Origin: Frankia umida
GTDB lineage: Bacteria; Actinomycetota; Actinomycetes; Frankiales; Frankiaceae
DNA length: 64,000 bases
Direction of reading: 5' to 3'
Assembly: GCF_023242945.1 (NCBI RefSeq)
Contig: NZ_JALKFT010000028.1
Location: 1 to 64,000, forward strand
The stretch's first letter is position 1. Each line of letters begins with the position of its first letter. A program made the translations under genes and the position numbers. This document shows, one piece after another, positions 35,528-44,042 of the stretch. The notes under the pieces are model-generated. The model worked only from the letters and a program-made list of their open reading frames with translations, was not told where the DNA came from and made no database searches.

Positions 35528-37672
35528 ATGCCGGATCATCCACGCCCGCAGGGGCCGCCTGACCTGCCTGACCCGGACGGCCTGCCCGACCCGGACGGGC
35601 CAGCACGTCAGACGCCCGCGGTGGCCGTACCCACCTCCGAGGTGCCCACGTCCCACGAAGGTGCGGCCGAGGCAACCGAGGCGGCCGAGGGGGAGATGTC
35701 GGTTCCGGTCGAGGCGCGGGCGGCCGGGGTGGGCGGGGGCGCGCGGGGGACGGGGCGGCTACGGGAGTGGTTGCTGTCAGGGTCCGAGCAGGCGACCCAG
35801 CACGCGGGGCCGCACGCCCAGCCGGCGGCCGAGCAACGGCTGCATCCGTGGTGGCGGGTGATGTGCCTGACCGGCGTCGACTACTTCTCCACGCTGGGAT
35901 ACCAGCCGGGTATCGCGGCGCTGGCGGCCGGTGCGGTGAGTCCGATCGCGACCGCGGTGCTGGTGCTGGTCACGTTGGCGGGGGCGTTGCCGGTGTACCG
36001 GCGGGTGGCGAAGGACAGCCCGCACGGCGAGGGGTCGATCGCCATGCTGGAGAAGGAGCTGTCCTGGTGGAAGGGCAAGATCCTGGTTCTGGTGCTGCTG
36101 GGGTTCGCGTGCACCGACTTCCTGATCACGATCACGCTGTCGGCCGCCGACGCCACGGCGCACATCCTGGAGAACCCGTACGCGCCGCACGCGCTCGAGG
36201 GGCATCAGGTGATCGTCACGCTGGTGCTGCTGACGCTGCTCGCCGCGGTGTTCCTGATCGGCTTCACCGAGGCGGTCGGGATCGCGGTCGTGCTGGTCGT
36301 GATCTACCTGGGGTTGAACGCGGTCGTCGTCGCCGACGCGCTGGCGAAGATCGTCACGCATCCGCACCTGTTCGACGACTGGCACGCGCTGCTGGTCCAG
36401 GAGCATCCGGACCCGTTGGCGCTGATCGGCTTCGCGCTGATCGTGTTCCCGAAGCTCGCGCTCGGCCTGTCCGGTTTCGAGACGGGTGTGGCGGTGATGC
36501 CCCTGGTGCGCGGGGACGCGGGTGACACCGAGCGGCGTCCGACCGGACGCATCCGCGGTGCCCGCACCCTGCTCACCGTCGCGGCACTGATCATGGCCGT
36601 GTACCTGATCACGTCCAGTCTCGCGACGACGTTGCTCATCCCCGAGCGTGCGTTCGAACCGGGCGGCGAGGCCAACGGGCGGGCCCTGGCCTATCTGGCC
36701 CACGAGCAGCTCGGGGCGGCCTTCGGCACCGTCTACGACGTCTCGACGATTCTGATCCTCTGGTTCGCCGGCGCCTCGGCCCTGGCGGGACTGCTCAACC
36801 TCGTCCCGCGCTACCTGCCCCGGTACGGGATGGCGCCGCACTGGGCGCGCGCCGTGCGACCGCTGGTCCTGGTGTTCACCGCGATCGGCTTCGCCGTCAC
36901 CGTGATCTTCGGTGCGAGCGTCGACAAGCAGGGCGGCGCGTATGCCACCGGGGTGCTGGTGCTGATCACGTCCGCTTCGCTGGCGGTGACGCTCGCGACG
37001 CTGCGGCGCGGGCAGCGCCGGTCCGCGGTCGCCTTCGGTGTGATCGCCGCGGTGTTCGTCTACACCACCATCGCCAACATCATCGAACGTCCGGACGGCC
37101 TGATCATCGGTTCGATCTTCATCATCGCGATCCTGCTGGTGTCGTTCGTCTCCCGGGCGCTGCGCGCGTTCGAACTGCGGGTCACCGGCGTCCGCCTGGA
37201 CGACACCACCGTCGCCTGGGTCCGCGAGGCCGCCGCCACCGGCGGACTGCACCTGGTCGCCAACGAACTGGACGTCGGGGACGCGGCCGAATACGCCGAC
37301 AAGGCGCGCAAGGCCCGTCGGGAGCTCTACGTCCCCGAGGCCGTGCCGCTGCTGTTCCTCGAGGTGAGCGTGCCCGACTCGTCCGACTTCGAAGGCGAAC
37401 TGGACGTCCACGCTGTCGATCGCTCGGGCTACCGGGTGCTGTGCGCGACCAGCACCTCGGTGCCCAACGCGATCGCCGCGCTGCTGCTGCACCTGCGCGA
37501 CACCGCCGGGGTGCGCCCGCACGTCTACTTTGAATGGACCGAGGGCAACCCCATCCTCAACTTCCTGCGGTTCCTGTTCTTCGGTGCCGGGGAGGTCGCC
37601 ACCGTGACCCGCGAGGTGCTGCGTGAAGCCGAACCCGATCCTGCCCGACGCCCCTTCGTCCACGTCGCGTGA
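35528..37672 (+). CDS. APC-superfamily permease with C-terminal cytoplasmic domain
   Basis: Membrane transporter of 714 residues. The N-terminal 105 residues are polar and low complexity. About twelve helices follow, beginning at MCLTGVDYFSTLGYQPGIAAL and ending near IIGSIFIIAILLVSFVSR. The first broken-helix segment and FPKLALGLSGFETG are typical of amino-acid/polyamine/cation permeases. The last 190 residues (from LRVTGVRLDDTTVAWVREA) are soluble and may be regulatory. The ATG at 35528 is chosen because GGGGGAGG (35511-35518) is at the right distance; the ATG at 35519 directly abuts it. The transported solute cannot be predicted. Confidence 0.82.
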   Translation: MPDHPRPQGPPDLPDPDGLPDPDGPARQTPAVAVPTSEVPTSHEGAAEATEAAEGEMSVPVEARAAGVGGGARGTGRLREWLLSGSEQATQHAGPHAQPAAEQRLHPWWRVMCLTGVDYFSTLGYQPGIAALAAGAVSPIATAVLVLVTLAGALPVYRRVAKDSPHGEGSIAMLEKELSWWKGKILVLVLLGFACTDFLITITLSAADATAHILENPYAPHALEGHQVIVTLVLLTLLAAVFLIGFTEAVGIAVVLVVIYLGLNAVVVADALAKIVTHPHLFDDWHALLVQEHPDPLALIGFALIVFPKLALGLSGFETGVAVMPLVRGDAGDTERRPTGRIRGARTLLTVAALIMAVYLITSSLATTLLIPERAFEPGGEANGRALAYLAHEQLGAAFGTVYDVSTILILWFAGASALAGLLNLVPRYLPRYGMAPHWARAVRPLVLVFTAIGFAVTVIFGASVDKQGGAYATGVLVLITSASLAVTLATLRRGQRRSAVAFGVIAAVFVYTTIANIIERPDGLIIGSIFIIAILLVSFVSRALRAFELRVTGVRLDDTTVAWVREAAATGGLHLVANELDVGDAAEYADKARKARRELYVPEAVPLLFLEVSVPDSSDFEGELDVHAVDRSGYRVLCATSTSVPNAIAALLLHLRDTAGVRPHVYFEWTEGNPILNFLRFLFFGAGEVATVTREVLREAEPDPARRPFVHVA

Positions 37673-37723
37673 CGCCGCCCCGCCGCGTGACGCCGTCCCC
37701 TCGGGTGGTGTGACCGTGGTCGC

Positions 37724-38374
37724 GTGACGTCGGCCGTGTCGTCGTCGGAGGTGCCTGGGCGGGCGCAGCGGTGGCGTCGCACGCATGACGCGCTGTCGGC
37801 GGCGGCGATCAGCCTGTTCCTCGAGCGCGGCTTCGACCAGGTGTCGGTCGCCGAGGTCGCGGCCGCCGCGCGGGTCACCAAACCGACCCTGTTCGCCCAC
37901 TTCCCGGCGAAGGAGGACCTCGTCCTGCACCGCATCGTCGACCATCGCGGCGAGGCGGCCCGGGTGGTGGCGCACCGGGGCGACGCGAGGACACCCCTGG
38001 ACGCGCTCGAAGCCCACCTGCGCGCCGGCCTGGACCGCCACGAACCGGTGACCGGCCTGAACGACATCCCCGAGGTCCTCGCCTTCCACGGCATGGTCTT
38101 CGGCACGCCGAGCCTGCTGGGACGGGTCGCCCGCTACGCCGACGCCGACGAACGCGCCCTGGCCGCCGCGCTCGTCGAGGCGTGCCCCGACGCGGGTGAG
38201 CTCACCGCCCGGCTGGCCGCGGCCCAGATCGTCGTCGTGCACCGGGTCCTGGCCCGGGAGAACTGGACGTACCTGTCCACCGGCACCTCGGTCACCGCCC
38301 GTCACCCCGCCGCCGTCACCGCCGCGGTGAGTGCCTTCGCCGGCCTCCGCCGCGCCTTCCCCGACTACGCCTGA
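37724..38374 (+). CDS. TetR-family regulator upstream of the HelR-like gene
   Basis: Protein of 216 residues with a GTG start. The DNA-binding domain is AISLFLERGFDQVSVAEVAAAARVTKPTLFAHFPAKEDL. The C-terminal domain has the form seen in regulators that end with an alpha-helical TetR_C fold, with FHGMVFGTPSLLGRVARYADADERAL. It ends 57 bp before the HelR-like gene. The gap contains two overlapping palindromes that are good operator candidates, so it may respond to the same signal that calls for the ATPase. Ligand unknown. Confidence 0.88.
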   Translation: MTSAVSSSEVPGRAQRWRRTHDALSAAAISLFLERGFDQVSVAEVAAAARVTKPTLFAHFPAKEDLVLHRIVDHRGEAARVVAHRGDARTPLDALEAHLRAGLDRHEPVTGLNDIPEVLAFHGMVFGTPSLLGRVARYADADERALAAALVEACPDAGELTARLAAAQIVVVHRVLARENWTYLSTGTSVTARHPAAVTAAVSAFAGLRRAFPDYA

Positions 38375-38392
38375 CCCACACCCCGCTGCGTT

Positions 38393-38413
38393 CGGTAAAC
38401 TTTACCGGGTAAA
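38393..38413. promoter_or_regulatory. Overlapping palindromes, candidate TetR operator
   Basis: CGGTAAACTTTACCG (38393-38407) is a perfect 7-1-7 palindrome. It shares its right arm with a second one, TTTACCGGGTAAA (38401-38413, 6-1-6). This gives three alternating GGTAAA half sites in 21 bp, between a tetR stop and the start of the HelR-like gene 19 bp downstream. Its position fits repression of the latter. Confidence 0.6.
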
Positions 38414-38431
38414 AGTCTGAGGGGGTGGACG

Positions 38432-40903
38432 GTGCCGGACGCAACAGCCATGCCGACCGTCGGCGGCGCCGACCTGGCCCAGCCGAACGACCTGGCCCAG
38501 CCGAACGACCTGGCCCAGCCGAACGACGCACCGTTGGACGACCCCGCGGCCGCGGCGGCTCTGGCCGCGGACCTGGCCGCCGAGCGCGACTATCTGGAAC
38601 GCGGTCGCCGGGCCCTGCACGGCATGCGCCTGGAGGCCGAGCACACAAAGACGGCCGAGGGCGATCCCGTCGGCGACAAGGCCACCAACGCGTTCCTGCG
38701 CCAGGCCCGCCGACGTCGGATCGCGAGCCTCGCCGAAGGCGGCGACAGCACCCCACTGTTCTTCGCCCGCCTGGACTACGCCCCCTCCCCACCCGCGGCC
38801 CCCTCCCCACCCGCGGCCCCCTCCCCACCCGCGGCCCCCTCCCCACCCGCGGCCCCACTCCCACCCGCGCCGCCGCCTCGCGACCCGGCCTCATCCCGCG
38901 ACCTGGCCCGGATGGGGCAGGGGGCGGGCCCTGCCCCCGGGCGGCGGTTCTACCTGGGACGGCGCTACGTCCGCGAGGCGGCCGGTGACGATCCGCTGGT
39001 CGTGGACTGGCGAGCGGACATCGCCCGGCCCTTCTACCGAGCGCATCGTGGTGATCCGATGGGTGTGTGGTCCCGGCGTCGGTTCGGCTACGACCACGGG
39101 CGGCTCACCGCCTTCGAGGACGAACGTCTCCACCCCGCCGCCGAGGCCGCGGCGGGCCTGGCCCGTCCGGGGGAGCCGGCCCGTCCGGGGGAGCCGGCCG
39201 ATCCGGGAGCCGTGCTCAGAGCGGGGGGACTGGCGGCACGGGAGATCGAGCGGCCGCGGACGGGCCCGATGCGCGACATCGTGGCGACCATCGACCCGGA
39301 GCAGGACGAGATCGTCCGGGCCGCGCTCGAGGTCAGCCTGTGCGTGCAGGGCGCCCCGGGGACCGGTAAGACAGCCGTCGGTCTGCACCGGGCGGCCTAT
39401 CTGCTGTTCGCGCACCGGGAACGCCTGGCCCGCACGGGGGTGCTGGTCGTGGGGCCCAACCGGGCGTTCCTGGAGTACATCGCCGCGGTGCTCCCGGCCC
39501 TCGGGGAGAACACGGTGCGCCACCTCAGCGTCGACGAACTGGTCGACGCGACCGATGGCGGCGTCGGCGAGCGCGCTGCCTTTCGCGAGGAGCCGGTGGC
39601 CGCCGCGACACTCAAGGGTGACCCGCGGCTGGCCGCCGTACTCCGGGCCGCGCTGCTGGGTGGGCTGCGCCCCCCGACCGGACCCGTCACGGTCATCACC
39701 CGGGCGGGACGCTGGACCGTCGGCGAACAGGAGTTCGCCGACCTGTTCGCCGACGTCGAGGCCGCCCACCGGGCCGGCACCGTGCGCTACGCCCCCGCCC
39801 GGGCGCGCGTCGCCGGACAGCTCGCGAACCTGGTGCGCCGTCGGGCCGAGCTGTCCGGTCACTTCCTCACCGACGGGGCGCTGCGCACCCTGGCCGCAAG
39901 CCGGTCGATCCGGGACGCGGTGGAGACCGTCTGGCCGGCGATCGACGGCCCGGGTCTGGTCCGTCGGCTGCTCACCGACGCGGATCTGCTGGCCCGATCG
40001 GCCCAGGGCCTGCTTGACCCGTCCGACCAGGCCCTGCTGCTGGCCGCCGCACCGCCGGGGCCGGCGCGGCGGCCACGATGGTCGGCCGCCGAGGCGTTCC
40101 TCGTGGATGAGACCCGTGACCTGCTCGAAGGCACCGGGGGAGTCGGGCATCTGATCGTCGACGAGGCGCAGGACCTCTCCCCGATGCAGTGCCGGGCGAT
40201 CGCTCGCCGCAGCGTCGACGGTTCCCTCACCGTCCTGGGAGACCTCGCCCAGGGCACGACGCCATGGGCCGCCACCTCCTGGCCGGCCCAACTGGGCCAT
40301 CTCGGACGCGGCGACGCGCAGCTCGAGGTGCTCACCCGTGGATACCGGGTGCCGGCGGAGATCCTGGCCTTCGCCAACCGGCTGCTGGCCGGCATCGCCC
40401 CCGGCCTGCCCCCGGCCACCTCGGTGCGGACCGCCCCCGGATCACTGGCCATCCACGCCCTCGAGAACACGACCGCCACGGTGGACGCGGTCGCCACAGT
40501 GGACGCGGTCGCCACAGTGGATGCGGTGGCCGCCGCCGTGCGGACCGCGCTCGGCCAGGAAGGATCACTGGCGGTGATCGTCGCGGACGCCGACCTCGCC
40601 GTCCTCGGTCCGGCGCTGGCGGCCACCGGCCTGGAGCTGGCCAGCCTCGAGGATCCCCCGAGCAGCCGCACCGGCCGGGGAACGCTGGTGCCGGCATCCC
40701 TGGCCAAGGGATTGGAGTTCGATCATGTGGTCGTGGTGGAGCCGGCCGCGATCGTCGCCGCCGAAGCCGTCCGGGTACTGGGGGAACGCCGCCTGTATGT
40801 GGCATTGACGCGTGCGGTCAGCGCCCTGACAGTTGTCCATTCCCGGCCACTACCTGCGGCGTTGCGTGCGCTGGCGGGGGGCCCGTCCACGGGTGTGGCA
40901 TGA
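38432..40903 (+). CDS. HelD/HelR-like RNA polymerase-associated ATPase
   Basis: UvrD/Rep-like superfamily 1 protein of 823 residues. The N-terminal coiled arm is ERDYLERGRRALHGMRLEAE. It continues with FLGRRYV-like YLGRRYVREAAGDDPLVVDWRA, typical of HelD/HelR. Walker A is GAPGTGKTAVGLHR (Lys about 312), motif II is LIVDEAQDLSPMQ, and motif III is LTVLGDLAQGT. The end has GLEFDHVVVVEP and RLYVALTRAVSALTVVH. Such proteins remove stalled RNA polymerase from DNA, and HelR gives rifamycin tolerance in Streptomyces. Unusual here are three perfect 18 bp in-frame repeats (DLAQPN, 38471-38524) and four of SPPAAP (38783-38854), plus a third set near 40482. The upstream TetR may regulate it. Confidence 0.87.
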   Translation: MPDATAMPTVGGADLAQPNDLAQPNDLAQPNDAPLDDPAAAAALAADLAAERDYLERGRRALHGMRLEAEHTKTAEGDPVGDKATNAFLRQARRRRIASLAEGGDSTPLFFARLDYAPSPPAAPSPPAAPSPPAAPSPPAAPLPPAPPPRDPASSRDLARMGQGAGPAPGRRFYLGRRYVREAAGDDPLVVDWRADIARPFYRAHRGDPMGVWSRRRFGYDHGRLTAFEDERLHPAAEAAAGLARPGEPARPGEPADPGAVLRAGGLAAREIERPRTGPMRDIVATIDPEQDEIVRAALEVSLCVQGAPGTGKTAVGLHRAAYLLFAHRERLARTGVLVVGPNRAFLEYIAAVLPALGENTVRHLSVDELVDATDGGVGERAAFREEPVAAATLKGDPRLAAVLRAALLGGLRPPTGPVTVITRAGRWTVGEQEFADLFADVEAAHRAGTVRYAPARARVAGQLANLVRRRAELSGHFLTDGALRTLAASRSIRDAVETVWPAIDGPGLVRRLLTDADLLARSAQGLLDPSDQALLLAAAPPGPARRPRWSAAEAFLVDETRDLLEGTGGVGHLIVDEAQDLSPMQCRAIARRSVDGSLTVLGDLAQGTTPWAATSWPAQLGHLGRGDAQLEVLTRGYRVPAEILAFANRLLAGIAPGLPPATSVRTAPGSLAIHALENTTATVDAVATVDAVATVDAVAAAVRTALGQEGSLAVIVADADLAVLGPALAATGLELASLEDPPSSRTGRGTLVPASLAKGLEFDHVVVVEPAAIVAAEAVRVLGERRLYVALTRAVSALTVVHSRPLPAALRALAGGPSTGVA
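38471..38524 (+). repeat. Three 18 bp in-frame tandem repeats in helR-like gene
   Basis: GACCTGGCCCAGCCGAAC repeated three times without change, coding for DLAQPN near the N terminus. The unit length keeps the reading frame. Confidence 0.95.
38783..38854 (+). repeat. Four 18 bp in-frame tandem repeats in helR-like gene
   Basis: CCCTCCCCACCCGCGGCC repeated four times exactly and followed by a diverged fifth copy. It codes for a SPPAAP linker between the N-terminal arm and the conserved domain. Confidence 0.95.
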
Positions 40904-40981
40904 CCGGGCCGGCCCGATCTGGCCAGACGCTGTGTGGGCGGCGCGGACGTAGGTGAAAATGGCGAGGTGGCAGAGGTGGCA

Positions 40982-41368
40982 GTGGAAAGAAACGTCCTGG
41001 GTGGCGAGCTGGAGCCGTGCGGCATCGACCCGCTGACCGGGTTCTACCGCGACGGGTGCTGCAGCACCGGACCGGATGACCTGGGCAGTCACACCGTGTG
41101 TGCGGTCGTGACGACGGAGTTCCTGCGCCACCAGCGGCAGGTCGGCAACGACCTGTCCACCCCCCGTCCGGAATACGCCTTCCCGGGCCTGCGTCCCGGC
41201 GACCGCTGGTGCGTCGTCGCGGTGCGATGGCTGCAGGCCTACCACGCCGGTGTCGCCGCGCCGGTGGTGCTCGCGTCCACCCACGAACGGGCCCTGGAGG
41301 TCATCCCGCTCGACGCACTGCGCGCCCACGCCGTCGACGTCCCCGCCGACCCGCGTTCCCTGGGCTGA
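40982..41368 (+). CDS. DUF2237 family protein
   Basis: Protein of about 128 residues with the whole family signature: LGGELEPCGIDPLTGFYRDG, CCSTGPDDLGSHTVCAVVT, FPGLRPGDRWCVVAVRWLQA and APVVLASTHERALEVIP. Family function is unknown; the conserved Cys residues (PCG, GCC, VCA, WC) may bind a metal. Start codon choice is open: GTG at 40982 has AGAGG before it, and GTGs at 40976, 40967 and 40934 are in frame. It is followed by a hairpin shared with the convergent sulfotransferase gene. Confidence 0.82.
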   Translation: MERNVLGGELEPCGIDPLTGFYRDGCCSTGPDDLGSHTVCAVVTTEFLRHQRQVGNDLSTPRPEYAFPGLRPGDRWCVVAVRWLQAYHAGVAAPVVLASTHERALEVIPLDALRAHAVDVPADPRSLG

Positions 41369-41382
41369 TCCCGCCCCGGTGA

Positions 41383-41417
41383 CGCCCCCGCCGTCCGGGA
41401 CAGGGAGGGCGGGGGCG
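41383..41417. terminator. Bidirectional terminator hairpin
   Basis: Perfect 10 bp arms CGCCCCCGCC (41383-41392) and GGCGGGGGCG (41408-41417) with a 15-base loop, between the convergent DUF2237 and sulfotransferase genes. Confidence 0.75.
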
Positions 41418-41455
41418 GGCCGCCGGCCAGGGGGAACCGTGCGGGTGGACGGTGG

Positions 41456-42391
41456 CTAGTCGATGACGTCGGGTTCGTCGCCGATGATCCGCCAGTCGTC
41501 GTAGGGCAGGCCGGTGAGCTCCTCCAACCTCGCGATGTCCTCGAGGAAGTAGGGCAGCACGGCGCGCCGCTGCGCGGGGGTGAGCTTCGGTCGACCGCCG
41601 GACTGGCGCTGCAACGCGCTCAGCAACGGTCCGCGCACCGTCTGGCGCACCGGTACCGGGAAGCGTGCCCCGATCCGTCCGCCGGTGCGCAACGCGGCCC
41701 GCAGCACCGCGTTCACCGGGGTGTCGGCGACGTAGGGCGTCACGTTCTCCGAGGGCACGGCCGACAGGCGTCCCGTGGCCACCCCGAGGAAGGCGCACAC
41801 CTCGTCCAGCGTCCGCTCGGGGGAGTCGCGCAGGTCGCGGTAACGCAGCACCAGCACCTGCTCGCGGGGGAACAGGCCGTACAGGTGGGCGAGCTGCTCG
41901 CCGTAGAGTCCGAGTGAGACGTAGTGCCAGAAGTCCGCCCAGCCGGCGTCGCGGCGGGCCCCCTCCAACGCGCAGGCCCGCACGAAGTCCCGCTCGGACT
42001 CCAGCCCCGCCGCCCACAGATGCGTCCAGTTCGAGTGCGCCCGGTCGACCGGGTTACGCAGCAGCACCACCAGCCGGGCCTTGGGCACCAGCCGGCGGAT
42101 GCGGTTCTGCGCGTCCAGGTCGTACAGGTAGAACGGGGTGGCCTCGCCGCGCAGCGTGTCGGTCGGCGCGGGGTCGAACAGGGCCTCGTAGTCCCGCTGC
42201 CGCCAGAGGTGTTCCTGGTAGGTCTGCGCGTCACCGGGGCCACCGCGGGCCGGTGGCGGTCCGGAGCTCAGGAAGAACTTCGGCTCCTTCACCGACGGCA
42301 GGAACAGCTCCGGGTGACGGGTCAGCGCGGCGTGCAGGGCGGTCGTGCCCGCCTTGGGCACACCGATCACGAGAAAGTCGGGCAGGGCCAT
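41456..42391 (-). CDS. PAPS-dependent sulfotransferase
   Basis: Cytosolic sulfotransferase of 311 residues. The 5'-phosphosulfate loop is VIGVPKAGTTALHAAL (residues 8-23). The 3'-phosphate motif is VVLLRNPVDRAHSNWTHLW. EATPFYLYD and VLVLRYRDLRDSPERTLDEV are also typical. It moves sulfate from PAPS to a hydroxyl, most likely of a glycan, lipid or secondary metabolite. The divergent neighbour is a beta-propeller glycosidase-like protein, and carbohydrate sulfation would fit, but nothing else supports it. Confidence 0.87.
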   Translation of the reverse strand: MALPDFLVIGVPKAGTTALHAALTRHPELFLPSVKEPKFFLSSGPPPARGGPGDAQTYQEHLWRQRDYEALFDPAPTDTLRGEATPFYLYDLDAQNRIRRLVPKARLVVLLRNPVDRAHSNWTHLWAAGLESERDFVRACALEGARRDAGWADFWHYVSLGLYGEQLAHLYGLFPREQVLVLRYRDLRDSPERTLDEVCAFLGVATGRLSAVPSENVTPYVADTPVNAVLRAALRTGGRIGARFPVPVRQTVRGPLLSALQRQSGGRPKLTPAQRRAVLPYFLEDIARLEELTGLPYDDWRIIGDEPDVID

Positions 42392-42560
42392 CTGCGGACT
42401 CCGGGTGGGGACGAGGAGACGACGGACGTGACACCGCGACAGCGACGTGGCGTGTCGCTTCGCTGGCAGCAGGCATAACCGGCTAAGTCGACCGGTGAAC
42501 TCAGGATGGTAGCGTCGCCCGGCGGGCCGCGGAGCGTCCTTGCCGACACAACGTCCCTAC

Positions 42561-42588
42561 GGCAACGGTAAGGTTGCCAGATGGCAAC
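42561..42588. promoter_or_regulatory. Three alternating GGCAAC half sites at a gene start
   Basis: GGCAAC (42561-42566), GTTGCC (42573-42578) and GGCAAC (42583-42588) surround the ATG at 42581. The first pair is a perfect 6-6-6 inverted repeat. A bound repressor would block translation start or transcription of the glycosidase-like gene. No regulator gene is adjacent. Confidence 0.35.
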
Positions 42589-43612
42589 AGTCGGGCAGCA
42601 ATCCACCACATCGAACCTGGTGACGGACCCGTCGGCTCCCGACACGGGCGTTTCGAGAGCCCCGGCGGCCGGGCTCGACCCGGCCATCGCCGCGGTGGCG
42701 GGCACGGTTGCCCTGCCCGGTCATCGTCCCGGTGTGACCGTCGCGCGGGCACCGGGATCCGAGCCCGGCTTCTGGGCCGGTGCCCCCAGCGCCCTGCTCG
42801 CGGACGGCGTGTACTACCTGGCCTACCGGCTGCGTCGCCCGATCGGGTCCGGCCGGGGCTTCGGCGTGGTGCTCGCCCGCTCCACCGACGGCGAGCGGTT
42901 CACCGAGTTCGCCGTCATCCCCCGTGAACCGTTCGGCGCCGAGAGCCTCGAACGCCCCGCCCTCGTGCGCACCCCCGAGGGCCGCTTCCGCCTCTACGTC
43001 AGCTGCGCCGCCCAGGGCGGCCCCCACTGGTGGGTGGACCTGCTCGAAGCCGACACACCCGAGGAGTTCGACCCGTCCACCCGGCGGACCGTCCTCGCCG
43101 GGGACCCGGCCACCCTCGCCGTGAAGGACCCGGTCGTCACCTGGCTCGACGGCCGCTGGCAGTTGTGGGCCTCCTGCCATCCCCTCGAGGACCCGAACGC
43201 CACCGACCGGATGGACAGCCGCCACGCCACCAGCGACGACGGCGTCCACTGGACGTTCACCGGCACCGCCCTGTCCCCCCGCCCCGGCCACTGGGACGCC
43301 CGCGGCGTGCGGATCACCGCCGTCCTCACCGACGGCCCCCAGCCCGTCGCCTACTACGACGGACGCGCCACCGCCGCACAGAACTGGGCCGAACGCACCG
43401 GTCTCGCCGTCGGCACCACCCCCGAGCGCTTCCACGCCCTCGGTACCGCACCCGCCGCGTCCGCCACCGTCGGCGATGGTGCCCTGCGCTACGTCACCGT
43501 CCTCACCCTGCCGGACGGCGCCCGCCGCCTCTACTACGAGATCGCCCTGCCCGGCGGCGCCCACGAACTGCGCACCGAACTGCACCCCGCGCCCACACAT
43601 CCCACCGCGTAA
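42581..43612 (+). CDS. Beta-propeller glycosyl hydrolase-like protein
   Basis: Protein of 343 residues without signal peptide. It has repeated beta-blade features seen in five-bladed GH43/GH32/GH130 folds: FWAGAPSALLADGVYYLAYRLR, VLARSTDGERFTEFAVI, ERPALVRTPEGRFRLYVSC, VKDPVVTWLDGRWQLWAS, HATSDDGVHWTFTG and GVRITAVLTDG. The acidic residues at blade starts (Asp in KDPV and neighbouring positions) might be catalytic, but the family cannot be fixed. The cytosolic location and the divergent sulfotransferase suggest processing of an intracellular saccharide; that is inference. Confidence 0.62.
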   Translation: MATVGQQSTTSNLVTDPSAPDTGVSRAPAAGLDPAIAAVAGTVALPGHRPGVTVARAPGSEPGFWAGAPSALLADGVYYLAYRLRRPIGSGRGFGVVLARSTDGERFTEFAVIPREPFGAESLERPALVRTPEGRFRLYVSCAAQGGPHWWVDLLEADTPEEFDPSTRRTVLAGDPATLAVKDPVVTWLDGRWQLWASCHPLEDPNATDRMDSRHATSDDGVHWTFTGTALSPRPGHWDARGVRITAVLTDGPQPVAYYDGRATAAQNWAERTGLAVGTTPERFHALGTAPAASATVGDGALRYVTVLTLPDGARRLYYEIALPGGAHELRTELHPAPTHPTA

Positions 43613-44042
43613 CCTCCCGCGGCGCCCCTCCCCGGTTTCGCACCGTAGGCGGCACCTCGACCGTCGGCCATGGCCGGACGGGATCGCGGTCGTTCGCCCC
43701 TGCGGCATGCCCGGAAACAGGGGTTCGCCGCGTCCGGGTCCGTGCCCGCGGCCCCTCCGCCACGGCCGGAAACATGCGCGACAGCCCGGATGGATGACCG
43801 GAGGGCGTGGGGGGCGGGGGTGAGGGTGCCAGCGGGCACCGAGGTGGTGGGCGGTACGGGGGGAGGAGGTCCACCCCCGGTAGGGCTGTGACCTGCACGG
43901 ACGCAGACGGGGGCGGGGGTGCGCCGGTGGGGGCGGCGTTGACCTTCGAAAGTTACGGGACGTTCACTGTGCCGGTGGGTCATCCCGGGGGCCATCGCAG
44001 CGCCCCAGGGCCAGGGGCCTGCGGACCTGCACGAGGAGCCCT
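43613..44042. other. Intergenic region, no gene seen
   Basis: About 430 bp. Part is G-rich (43800-43930, GGGGGCGGGGGTGAGGG). The segment 43938-43975 (GACCTTCGAAAGTTACGGGACGTTCACTG) is less GC-rich and likely carries the promoter of the MFS gene. No coding frame with a consistent signature. Confidence 0.4.

Noticed and set aside
35777..38305. Minus-strand open frame of 842 codons
   Set aside because: Antisense shadow of the permease and TetR genes, rich in His, Arg, Gln and Asp.
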